A DNA stretch of 16,615 nucleotides from DASXMX01 sp036495445 (GTDB taxonomy: Bacteria > Planctomycetota > Phycisphaerae > Tepidisphaerales > Tepidisphaeraceae): positions 1 to 16,615 of the forward strand of contig DASXMX010000130.1 of the NCBI GenBank assembly GCA_036495445.1, read 5' to 3'. This document shows positions 1 to 7,017 of this stretch, in pieces. The notes below the pieces were generated by a model. The model made no database searches. It was not told where the DNA came from and saw only the letters and a program-made list of their open reading frames with translations. The number at the start of each line of letters is the position of its first letter. Position 1 is the stretch's first letter. The position numbers were made by a program, and so were the translations under genes.

Positions 1-57
1 AGGTGTCCGTTCGCCCAATTGCGCTTCCCACAGCTCGGTGATCCCCCCCATCACGGA

Positions 58-100
58 GTTTCCCTTCCGCCCCGCGCTGGACCGGGGGCGGAAGGGAAAC
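58..100. repeat. Perfect 16-bp inverted repeat
   Basis: Arms 58-73 (gtttcccttccgcccc) and 85-100 are exact reverse complements separated by 11 bases, so the RNA or single strand can form a strong hairpin. No T-run follows on the plus strand. It may be a terminator of a gene lying left of the window, or a REP-like palindrome; a transposase relic of the REP-associated type lies about 400 bases downstream. Function is not determined. Confidence 0.6.
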
Positions 101-477
101 GACCGGACCCGATCCCAAGAGCGAAGCGGCGGCCCTCGCCACGCGGAGCAGGCCGACGCACAGCGGAACCGGACGGGGGACGACCCTGAACCGGGCATTT
201 TGCTGTCGTTCACCGCATCCGCGCAGCGGATCCCTTCCAGCCCAAGCTTCACCAGCACCGGGGAGTCTCGCTACCACCGCGACCGCGCAGCCGGTACTCC
301 GGCTTGAAGCGTCGCGCAGCGGATCGCGGCGTCAGCCCATTTCCCAGAACAGAGTAGGGCAGATCCACGCACGGGGTGGTGATACGGTTGGCCAGCGGGC
401 CGACCGATTGGGACGAGGCGTTGGGCCGAGGATTGGCGGTGGTCGAGTCTGTGACATCATCAACGGGCGGGCGCGAG
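101..477. other. Stretch without a recognisable gene
   Basis: Between the inverted repeat and the transposase relic I see no reading frame with protein-like composition. The open frames here are rich in Arg, Pro, Ser and Gly and have no recognisable motif, as expected for chance frames in GC-rich DNA. A short phrase, gcgcagcggatc, occurs twice (near 229 and 313). It may be decayed sequence from the missing upstream part of the transposase. Confidence 0.4.
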
Positions 478-735
478 GGGGGGCACACACTGCTGCTGCC
501 CTTGGACCGATGGCCGGTGGAACGGCCGCAGGAGTGGCTCGACTGGGTGAACCAGCCGCAAACGCCGGCGGAGGAGGCGGCACTGCGCCAGAGCCTGCGG
601 CGGGGCCGGCCGTTCGGCACCGAGTTCTGGCAACGACAGACCGTCGAACGATTCGTCCTCCAGTTCACCTTGCGGCCCCCGCACCGCCCACGCCAGGCGG
701 ACGCCACCGCCGCCGATGCTGGCGGCCGGCCGTAA
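478..735 (+). pseudogene. REP-associated tyrosine transposase (RAYT/IS200-like), C-terminal remnant
   Basis: The frame reads WPVERPQEWLDWVNQPQ, then a segment ending RRGRPFGTEFWQ, then TLRPPHRPRQ. From memory this matches the C-terminal tail of planctomycete RAYT transposases, whose usual ending is WPVPRP..W..WVN.PQ...RRGRPFG...W...LRPRGRPRK. The catalytic HUH domain and the Tyr nuclease residue, which lie in the N-terminal two thirds of these proteins (about 200 residues in all), are absent: upstream sequence in all three forward frames shows nothing similar. It is therefore a 5'-truncated fossil rather than a working gene. RAYTs are linked to REP palindromes, and several unrelated palindromes occur in this window, but this relic cannot act on them itself. 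The assignment rests on motif recognition. Confidence 0.6.
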
Positions 736-998
736 CAGCCGCGGCCGATCGTCGCCCCGACGTAGTCCAGGTGCGTTCGGACGCGGCCCGCCCGTTCATT
801 ACAGACCCGCGACCTGTCGTACCCCGATCGGCAGACGCGGGACGATTCGGCCGCAAATAAGTTGCGATGCCATGACGAAGCGTGAACCCCGCTGCATGTC
901 CGTGCAGCACGCCGGGCCTCAACGTGCCCGTTGAGTGTTCACGTCTTTGCGCGACGCGGACCGCTGGGCAAGTGGGCGGTGAAAACGGACGGTGACGG

Positions 999-1247
999 GT
1001 GCGATTCTCCTATCAGCTCTACCTCAAGACCCAGGGGAACTCGTGGGACTGGATTGGGACGTTCGACGCGGCCACGCACGCCGACGCCTTTCGGATGGCG
1101 TTGCTGAGCCTCGGCCCGGGCGACGAACGCCGGCCGATCCGCGTCGAGCAGGACATTGACGGCGCATATCGTAAGCCCCTCCGGCAAAAGGATTACCTCC
1201 CGGCAGCGGTTCGGGAGTCTGGCGGCGTCGGACGTCTGCATCGATGA
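999..1247 (+). CDS. Small protein of unknown function, paralogue of the gene at 1596
   Basis: Product of 82 residues; I do not recognise the family. Its core (YQLY, WDWIGTFDAATHADAF, LGPGD, RPIR, YRKP) matches the protein at 1596-1793 at roughly 36 of 57 aligned positions. The DNA differences between the two copies fall mostly at third codon positions, which argues for real, selected proteins. I chose the GTG at 999 because both paralogues then begin MR followed within two residues by YQLY. The upstream ribosome binding site is weak. After YRKP this copy has about 19 extra residues not shared with the paralogue. There is no signal peptide or membrane segment, so it is probably cytoplasmic. 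The Trp/Tyr-rich start and acidic middle suggest a small folded domain, but no function can be assigned. Confidence 0.65.
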   Translation: MRFSYQLYLKTQGNSWDWIGTFDAATHADAFRMALLSLGPGDERRPIRVEQDIDGAYRKPLRQKDYLPAAVRESGGVGRLHR

Positions 1248-1595
1248 TCCCGCGGTGGGGGCGCTCCCTCGGGCCCATCAAAGCGCCGCCGGGCGAACAC
1301 CGTTCCGGCGGCGATGAGGCCGTAGCTGCCACATGCCGGCTCCAATCGGGGTCCCAATACTCCCTCAATTTCACCGGAACAGTCGGCTTAGGACGCGGAG
1401 GCGCTGCGCTAAAGTTGCCCGCGGTCGCGGTGTTGGCCGGCAGATACATAACGCCACCCCGCGCAGAATAATCATTTCTCGCTTGCAATGGCAAGTGTTT
1501 TCATTACGCTTGGTTAATCAAATGGAGTGGGGTGCGGGTTCGCAACAGGGGGGGGCGAGACAACGGAACTGGCCGCAGGGCCCACGAGGTCCGCC
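1248..1595. other. Spacer between the two small paralogues
   Basis: No gene is supported here. Bases 1465-1525 are clearly richer in A and T than the surroundings and contain a small hairpin, CTTGC (1482-1486) with GCAAG (1491-1495). This patch is a plausible place for the promoter of the gene at 1596, but I find no well spaced -35/-10 pair. The spacer does not resemble the DNA upstream of the first paralogue, so the duplication did not visibly include the upstream region, or that region has diverged. Confidence 0.4.
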
Positions 1596-1793
1596 GTGCG
1601 CAGATACCAGCTTTACATTCGGAAGGAGGACGCGTGGGAATGGATCGGCACGATCGATGCCGCCACGCACGCCGATGCGTTCCAGCTAGCATTGCAGTGC
1701 CTCGGCCCCGGCGACAACGACCGCCCCATCCGTATCGAGGAGGATACCGAGCGTACGTACCGTAAGCCGGTCCGGCGCCGCCGAAAACGTTAG
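1596..1793 (+). CDS. Small protein of unknown function, paralogue of the gene at 999
   Basis: Product of 65 residues, family not recognised. It shares the core YQLY, WEWIGTIDAATHADAF, LGPGD, RPIRIE, YRKP with the gene at 999 and ends in a strongly basic tail (RRRRKR). The start is the GTG at 1596, preceded by GAGG at 1586-1589 with six bases of spacing; this start also lines up exactly with the GTG start of the paralogue. Most codon differences between the two copies are synonymous, showing selection on the protein. There is no signal peptide or membrane segment. The basic tail could contact nucleic acid, but that is a guess. The gene converges on the membrane protein gene at 1843-2859 with 49 bases between the stop codons. 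Confidence 0.7.
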   Translation: MRRYQLYIRKEDAWEWIGTIDAATHADAFQLALQCLGPGDNDRPIRIEEDTERTYRKPVRRRRKR

Positions 1794-1842
1794 GGATACG
1801 GGACGGCTCTGGGCTTCGCGCGACGAAGGCCATGAGTTCGTG

Positions 1843-2859
1843 TCATCGTCCCGTTGCAGATGAGCGCGTCGTCGCGGGCGCGCGGGAGAACCGCATTTCG
1901 CGGCCCTCGTCGGGGTCGCCGACGATCAACGCAATGTCGTATGGGGCATGCTGCCCGAGGAGTTCTACTTCTGCGCCTGATAAGCCGGGGCCGGCTGCAT
2001 ACGAGAAGCCGTCCGTGTTGTCGAACCAGAGCAGAAGAACCCACCGCTCCTGGCGCTTCTCCGTTATCCAAACGCCGGTGCCCGAATCCATTCCACCCGA
2101 AGGTTTACCAAAGTCGGTCCGGTACCAATCCGGAATGTTCACGAATTGGAACTTCCCATCCGATTGAAGCTGAATGGAACATGGCCCGCTCGCGTAGGCC
2201 CCGGTGGCGGTGACGAGCGAGAGGGTTTCAGGCGTGGGATAGTAGGTGCCCACCAAGTCAGCAGTGGCTGGTCGCGTGGCGGTGTATCGGTCGGTTTTAC
2301 CGTCGGCGAGGATCGCCGGGAACAGCAACGGAAGGGTGATTACGAACACGGAAACGAGCAGCCCGATCAGCAGTAGTCGAGGGCTGAATTTGGGCGTCAA
2401 TTTTGGGAAGAGGACACGAACAGGGGCCTCGACCAGCCAACCGAGGGTGTAGCAGACGTTGAACTCGACCGCCGTGAGGAAGATGGCGATCAACGCGATC
2501 ACCTCCCCGCCCGACTGCAAAAAGTGAAACTGCATGATGAACGCAAGCGAGATGAGCAGGCACGGAATCCCGTACACGCCGACGAGGAGATTTACCGGGA
2601 TGCGGCGTGCTTCCCACCACAGGATCGCCCCGCCGGCGGTGGGCGAGGGCATAGGCTTGAACAACCATCGGATGGTGGAAGCGATGCAGTTCATGTGAAA
2701 GGGATGCTCATGTCTCCTCCTCGAACGCGGAATCGTCGTCGAGGCCGCGGGCGAGGGCTCGAAATCCTGTTTGGTGGCCACGACTTTATAATCGGACTGA
2801 TTTGTACTTTCCGCGTCTGCGGAGCCTGTCGCGCAATCGACTTTTTGTCGTTTTGCCAT
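1843..2859 (-). CDS. Membrane protein of unknown function with three predicted transmembrane segments
   Basis: Product of 338 residues from the ATG at 2859. Residues 1-55 are hydrophilic and probably disordered. Hydrophobic segments lie at about 88-111, 120-143 and 161-184, followed by a soluble region (about 200-338) containing DLVGTYYPT and IQLQSDGKFQF, which resembles a small beta-rich domain. The stretch WLFKPMPSPTAGGAILWWE resembles, from memory, the N-terminus of uncharacterised planctomycete membrane proteins. The true start may therefore be the internal ATG at 2694 (residue 56), giving 283 residues. Against this, an A/T-rich patch with TATAAAT on the minus strand (2891-2897) lies just upstream of 2859 and could be the -10 element. 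Neither start has a well placed ribosome binding site. No function can be assigned. Confidence 0.7.
   Translation of the reverse strand: MAKRQKVDCATGSADAESTNQSDYKVVATKQDFEPSPAASTTIPRSRRRHEHPFHMNCIASTIRWLFKPMPSPTAGGAILWWEARRIPVNLLVGVYGIPCLLISLAFIMQFHFLQSGGEVIALIAIFLTAVEFNVCYTLGWLVEAPVRVLFPKLTPKFSPRLLLIGLLVSVFVITLPLLFPAILADGKTDRYTATRPATADLVGTYYPTPETLSLVTATGAYASGPCSIQLQSDGKFQFVNIPDWYRTDFGKPSGGMDSGTGVWITEKRQERWVLLLWFDNTDGFSYAAGPGLSGAEVELLGQHAPYDIALIVGDPDEGREMRFSRAPATTRSSATGR
2691..2711 (-). promoter_or_regulatory. Possible six-codon leader frame overlapping an internal start codon
   Basis: On the minus strand AGGAGG (2721-2716) precedes an ATG at 2711 by four bases. The frame it opens encodes MSIPFT and stops at TGA 2693-2691, which overlaps the ATG at 2694 of the membrane protein frame as ATGA. 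This is the arrangement of translational coupling. If the membrane protein really starts at 2694, this strong binding site would drive it by re-initiation. If it starts at 2859, the arrangement is accidental. Confidence 0.3.
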
Positions 2860-3034
2860 AATCGATTTAGAAATGGCGAGTTACGTATGTATTTATATCG
2901 ATATTGTGCGACTTGGCGCGACAGTTTTAGGGGTCGCGCGGTGCCCGGGGCTTGGAAAAGGCGGGCATGGTTGCCGAGCAACGGGTTGATGACGTGACCG
3001 ACTTCGCGTGTTGCCGAACGCGCCGAACGCGTTC

Positions 3035-3062
3035 TTGACAATGATCGTCCTGACTCTAGGAT
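3035..3062 (+). promoter_or_regulatory. Sigma-70 type promoter candidate
   Basis: TTGACA (3035-3040, perfect -35 consensus) and TAGGAT (3057-3062, four of six to TATAAT) are separated by 16 bases. Transcription would begin near 3069, about 145 bases before tRNA-Gln. It could drive the tRNA and the genes beyond it, or a small RNA ending at the hairpin at 3155-3178. Bases 2860-3034 hold no gene that I can support. Confidence 0.45.
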
Positions 3063-3154
3063 GATCAGCCCCCCGACGGGGGTAGTCGTCGAGAGGTTCG
3101 GCGGGAGCCGAATAGGTAGACGAGGCGTACTGAACGGCAGTTCCTTCGCTTCGC

Positions 3155-3178
3155 GCGGGCATGAGCCCGCTGCCTTTT
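3155..3178 (+). terminator. Weak intrinsic-terminator-like hairpin
   Basis: GCGGGC (3155-3160) and GCCCGC (3165-3170) form a six-pair stem with an ATGA loop, followed by TGCC and a four-T run (3175-3178). The stem is short and the T-run is displaced, so termination would be partial. Between the promoter at 3035 and here lie two other small hairpins: CCCCC/GGGGG near 3070-3084, and TTCGG/CCGAA near 3095-3112. Confidence 0.3.
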
Positions 3179-3212
3179 CTCACCTCTCGCGGTCGACGCG
3201 AAAATCACGGTT

Positions 3213-3283
3213 TGGCCCGTGGTGTAACGGTAGCACAGCAGATTTTGGTTCTGCTTGTCATGGTTCGAATCCATGCGGGCCAG
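3213..3283 (+). tRNA. tRNA-Gln, anticodon TTG
   Basis: A full cloverleaf can be folded. The acceptor stem is TGGCCCG with CGGGCCA; the D-arm is GTGT/GCAC around AACGGTA. The anticodon stem GCAGA/TCTGC encloses the loop TTTTGGT, placing TTG at positions 34-36. The T-arm is CATGG/CCATG around TTCGAAT. The U1-A72 pair at the end of the acceptor stem is characteristic of bacterial tRNA-Gln. The discriminator base is G (3283), and CCA is not encoded. It lies 75 bases upstream of the glmU start, in the same direction. Confidence 0.93.
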
Positions 3284-3289
3284 TGCTTG

Positions 3290-3356
3290 CAAAAGTGCTG
3301 AGTGCTGGGTGCTGAGTAAAGGCCACCCACTCAGCACTCAGGACTCAGCACTTTTG
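3290..3356. repeat. Heptamer-based inverted array (GTGCTGA family)
   Basis: Arm 3290-3317 contains three near-copies of the seven-base word GTGCTGA. Arm 3329-3356 is its reverse complement (TCAGCAC words) with 26 of 28 positions matching and an 11-base loop. The array fills the whole gap between tRNA-Gln and glmU and ends one base before the glmU ATG, leaving no room for a normal ribosome binding site. It could act as a hairpin in RNA or as a repeat inserted and extended by replication slippage. Confidence 0.8.
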
Positions 3357-3357
3357 T

Positions 3358-4332
3358 ATGTCCTCCACTGCCATCATTCTCGCCGCGGGCAAGAGCACGC
3401 GGATGAAGTCGAAGCGGCCCAAGCCGCTGCACGAGATCTGCGGCAAGCCGATGCTTCATTACGTGCTGGAGGCCTGCTACGAGGCCGGGTGCCATCGCGT
3501 GCTGGGGGTGATCGGGTTTGGCAAGGACGAGATCCTGGGCCAGTTTGGGCAGGACAAGCGGATCACTTGGGTGGAGCAGACCGAGCAGCTCGGCACCGGT
3601 CACGCCGCCAAGATGTGCGAGCCGCACCTGAAGGATTTCCACGGCGACGTGTTCATCCTGGCCGGTGACGGCCCGCTGATTCGCGGGGAGGTGCTGCGGA
3701 CGCTGCACCAGGCGCACCGCGACGAGCACGCCGCCGCCAGCATGGCGACGGCCATTCTCGATGACCCGACCGGGTATGGGCGGGTGATTCGGGACGAGCA
3801 GGGGGCGTTCGTCGAGATCGTCGAGCAGATCGACTGCACGCCGTCGCAGCGGGAGATCCGCGAGGTGTTCCCCAGCTATTACTGCGTGAAGTCGGACGAG
3901 CTGCTGTTCGCGCTGAGCCGGATCAAGAACGAGAACAAGAAGCGCGAGTATTACCTGACCGACCTGTACGCGATCCTGCGGAACGCGGGCAGGAAGGTCG
4001 TGGCGGTGCAGGCGGTGACGCAGGAGGACACGCTGGCGGTGAACGACCGCGAGCAGCAGGCGCAGGTGGACGCGATCATGCAGGACCGCATCCAACGCCG
4101 CCTGCGCCAGTCGGGCGTCTCGATCGTCAGCGGGATCAACGCGTACATTGAGTCGGGCGTGACGATCGGCCCGGACACGATCGTGCATCCGTTCTCGTTC
4201 ATCGGCCGCGACTCGAGCATCGGCGCCGACTGCACGATCGGCCCGTACGCGGTGCTGCCGCGCCAGAGCATCGTGCCGGAGGGATCGGTGGTGGCCGGGA
4301 ACGTCTCGCCGGAGACGGCGAAGTTGGAGTAA
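3358..4332 (+). CDS. glmU: UDP-N-acetylglucosamine pyrophosphorylase, short GlmU (uridyltransferase domain)
   Basis: Product of 324 residues. GlmU-type uridyltransferases join GlcNAc-1-phosphate and UTP to make UDP-GlcNAc for envelope polysaccharides, in the cytoplasm. The nucleotide-binding signature LAAGKSTRM (8-16) with K22, the QLGTGHA motif (77-83), GDGPLI (103-108) and the EYYLTD segment (197-202) with N229 support the N-terminal domain. Left-handed beta-helix hexapeptide repeats follow at about 262-316 and then the protein stops. E. coli GlmU has about 456 residues and carries the acetyltransferase site in a longer helix; that part is missing here, so only the uridyl transfer step is expected. 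ATG 3358 is the only reasonable start. It abuts a heptamer hairpin and has no ribosome binding site. A related sugar nucleotidyltransferase is possible. Confidence 0.85.
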   Translation: MSSTAIILAAGKSTRMKSKRPKPLHEICGKPMLHYVLEACYEAGCHRVLGVIGFGKDEILGQFGQDKRITWVEQTEQLGTGHAAKMCEPHLKDFHGDVFILAGDGPLIRGEVLRTLHQAHRDEHAAASMATAILDDPTGYGRVIRDEQGAFVEIVEQIDCTPSQREIREVFPSYYCVKSDELLFALSRIKNENKKREYYLTDLYAILRNAGRKVVAVQAVTQEDTLAVNDREQQAQVDAIMQDRIQRRLRQSGVSIVSGINAYIESGVTIGPDTIVHPFSFIGRDSSIGADCTIGPYAVLPRQSIVPEGSVVAGNVSPETAKLE

Positions 4333-4337
4333 GAGGA

Positions 4338-4423
4338 GATTTGCGATTGCCGATTTGCGATTTGCGATTGAAAGGCACGGTGCCGCATTCCCAATCGCGA
4401 ATTGCAAATTGACAATCGCAAAT
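4338..4423. repeat. Heptamer-based inverted array (GATTTGC family)
   Basis: Arm 4338-4370 is built of GATTTGC and GATTGCC words with a period of seven. Arm 4392-4423 is its reverse complement with about four mismatches in 32, mostly transitions that still allow G-U pairing on one RNA strand. The centre holds a smaller hairpin, GGCAC/GTGCC (near 4374-4384). The array occupies the whole glmU-prs gap and ends about ten bases before the prs ATG. Confidence 0.8.
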
Positions 4424-4433
4424 GTCGAATTGA

Positions 4434-5408
<975 letters not shown>

Positions 5409-5413
5409 GCGAG

Positions 5414-5497
5414 GGTTGTGGGTTGTTTGTTGCAGGTTGTGGGTTGAGGCCAAACCCGCAACGGGCAGCCAACAACACACAACCAACAACCAACAAC
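5414..5497. repeat. Heptamer-based inverted array (GGTTGTG/CCAACAA family)
   Basis: The left part (5414-5446) repeats GGTTGTG-like words; the right part (about 5469-5497) repeats the complementary CCAACAA word. The two halves can pair imperfectly over about 28 bases. A short inner stem, CCCGC(AAC)GGG, sits near 5455-5465. The array fills most of the prs-rplY gap, but here it stops before a good ribosome binding site for rplY (AGGAG at 5502-5506). Confidence 0.75.
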
Positions 5498-5511
5498 TAT
5501 CAGGAGTCGAA

Positions 5512-6171
5512 ATGGCAACCCAATCCGCCCAAGTCTCCGCCCGCCAGCGAAGCGAGCTGGGGTCGCGCGCCAACAAACGGCTGCGCGACCAGGGCTTTGT
5601 CCCCGGCGTCATCTACGGCCACAAGGAGGCCGTCATCCCCGTTACACTCCCCAAGAAGGAGCTGACCGGGCACCTGGACCACGGCGCCCACCTGTTCGAC
5701 CTTGCGCTGGACGGCAAGTCCGAAAAGGTGCTGGTGAAGGAAGTGCAGTACGACCACCTCGGGATCGAGGTGATCCACGTCGACTTCGCCCGCGTGAGCC
5801 TGGACGAGAAGGTCGAGCTGACCGTCACGCTGGAGCTGAAGGGCACGCCCAAGGGCGAGGCCGAGGGCGCGGTGCTGCAGCAGATCGTCAGCGAGCTGGA
5901 GATCGAATGCCTGGTGACCGACATCCCCGAGGCGATCCGGCACAACGTGTCGGACCTCGGCAAGGACGCGGTGCTGCACCTGAAGGACATCCAGCTTCCG
6001 CCGGGCGTTCGGGCGATGCAGGACCCGGACCTGATCGTGGCGACGGTGCGCGAGATCGTCGAGCAGGAGCCGACCGAGGCCGCCGAGGCCGTCGCCGCCG
6101 CCGAACCCGAAGTCATCGGCCGCAAGCCCGAGGAAGAGGCCGCCGCGGCTGCCGAGGGCGAGAAGAAGTAG
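5512..6171 (+). CDS. rplY: 50S ribosomal protein L25/general stress protein Ctc (long form)
   Basis: Product of 219 residues. The long L25/TL5/CTC form binds 5S rRNA in the large subunit. The N-terminal domain (about 1-95) has the family signature KRLRDQGFVPGVIYG (22-36) and, later, VLVKEVQYDHLG. The C-terminal beta domain (about 96-190) contains VELTVTLELKGTPKGE and ends with TVREI. An Ala/Glu-rich tail (about 190-219) follows. The start is ATG 5512, preceded by AGGAG at 5502-5506 with five bases of spacing; in-frame upstream codons lie in repeat DNA and are rejected. The order prs, rplY, pth is a common bacterial cluster, linking this gene to translation. Confidence 0.93.
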   Translation: MATQSAQVSARQRSELGSRANKRLRDQGFVPGVIYGHKEAVIPVTLPKKELTGHLDHGAHLFDLALDGKSEKVLVKEVQYDHLGIEVIHVDFARVSLDEKVELTVTLELKGTPKGEAEGAVLQQIVSELEIECLVTDIPEAIRHNVSDLGKDAVLHLKDIQLPPGVRAMQDPDLIVATVREIVEQEPTEAAEAVAAAEPEVIGRKPEEEAAAAAEGEKK

Positions 6172-6180
6172 TTGGAGAGA

Positions 6181-6309
6181 GTTGCCAGTTGTTAGTTGCC
6201 AGGATGGAGTAGGCAGAAGGCAGTATGCAGAGGGCGGAACGGCCACACATCTGCCTACTGCCCTCTGCCCACTCCACCGGCAACTACCAACTGGCGACCG
6301 GCAACTGGC
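6181..6309. repeat. Nested inverted array of two heptamer families (GTTGCCA outside, AGGCAGT inside)
   Basis: The left arm (about 6181-6236) holds GTTGCCA, GTTGTTA, GTTGCCA, then AGGCAGA, AGGCAGT, ATGCAGA. The right arm (about 6251-6309) gives the reverse complements in mirrored order: CTGCCTA, CTGCCCT, CTGCCCA, then GGCAACT, CCAACTG, GGCAACTGG. The whole gap between rplY and pth can fold as one long imperfect stem with a short loop. The right arm ends directly at the pth ATG (6310), so there is no separate ribosome binding site. Confidence 0.8.
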
Positions 6310-6927
6310 ATGAAACTCATCGTCGGCCTCGGCAATCCCGGCCGCGAGTACGCGGCCACCCGGCACAACGTCGGGTTCGAAGTGCTTGACCGCCTGGCGA
6401 CGAAAATCGGCCTGATCTCCAAGGAGGCCGACTTCGACCGCACGGCGCGGTCGAACTTCGACGGGCTGGCGCTGGACGGGCCGGTGATGTTGTCCGGCGG
6501 ACGGCAGGAGCGCGTGCTCCTGCTCAAGCCGACGACGTACATGAACCTGAGCGGCCGGTCGGTGCAGGCGGCCAAGGCGTTCTATCAGTTGACCGACGCC
6601 GACCTGATGATCGTGCTCGACGACATCGCGCTGCCCTGCGGCAAGATCCGCCTGCGGCCGGCCGGGAGCACCGGCGGGCACAACGGGCTCCGCGACATCG
6701 AGCGGGCGCTGGGAACCAGCGCCTATTCGCGGCTGCGGGTCGGCATCGACCCGCCGCCGCCGCGCGTGCCGCAGAAGGACTACGTGCTCGGCCGCTTCAC
6801 CGAGGCGCAGCGCGCGAGCCTGGCCCCGGCCATCGACCGGGCCGCCGAGGCGCTGCTGACGTGGATGGACAAGGGAATGGACGCGGCGATGAACCGGTTC
6901 AACGCCGACGAAGAGAAGAAGATTTGA
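6310..6927 (+). CDS. pth: Peptidyl-tRNA hydrolase
   Basis: Product of 205 residues. It releases peptides from prematurely dropped peptidyl-tRNAs in the cytoplasm so that the tRNAs can be reused. The N-terminus MKLIVGLGNPGREYAATRHN carries the family signature with the catalytic His19. KPTTYMNLSG (Asn79), VLDDIALP (Asp104/105), GGHNGLRDI (Asn125) and RLRVGI complete the active-site set. The length is typical. The start at 6310 is fixed by the family N-terminus; upstream in-frame sequence is repeat DNA. The start codon touches the end of a long heptamer hairpin, and no Shine-Dalgarno sequence is present. At the 3' end the last codons and the TGA lie inside the next heptamer array, which begins at 6922. 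Confidence 0.96.
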   Translation: MKLIVGLGNPGREYAATRHNVGFEVLDRLATKIGLISKEADFDRTARSNFDGLALDGPVMLSGGRQERVLLLKPTTYMNLSGRSVQAAKAFYQLTDADLMIVLDDIALPCGKIRLRPAGSTGGHNGLRDIERALGTSAYSRLRVGIDPPPPRVPQKDYVLGRFTEAQRASLAPAIDRAAEALLTWMDKGMDAAMNRFNADEEKKI

Positions 6928-6963
6928 AATCTGAAATTTGAAATCTCAAATCCGGGATTTCAG
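6922..6963. repeat. Heptamer array (ATTTGAA family) overlapping the pth stop codon
   Basis: Four exact-period units occur at 6922-6949: atttgaa, atctgaa, atttgaa, atctcaa. The first contains the TGA stop of pth. A short reverse-complement segment (atttcag, 6957-6963) can pair with ctgaaat (6931-6937). The second half of the array is much shorter than in the other gaps. The remaining gap to rpsF (6964-7017) carries the rpsF ribosome binding site. Confidence 0.75.
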
Positions 6964-7017
6964 AGTTCCTGGCGGCCGGCAGCACCGGCCAAAACCCATG
7001 CTAGGGAGATGTTGATC

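Noticed and set aside
38..307. Plus-strand open frame of 89 codons at the left end
   Set aside because: Composition is Arg/Pro/Ser-rich with no motif, and it begins in a strong inverted repeat; it looks like a chance frame in GC-rich DNA.
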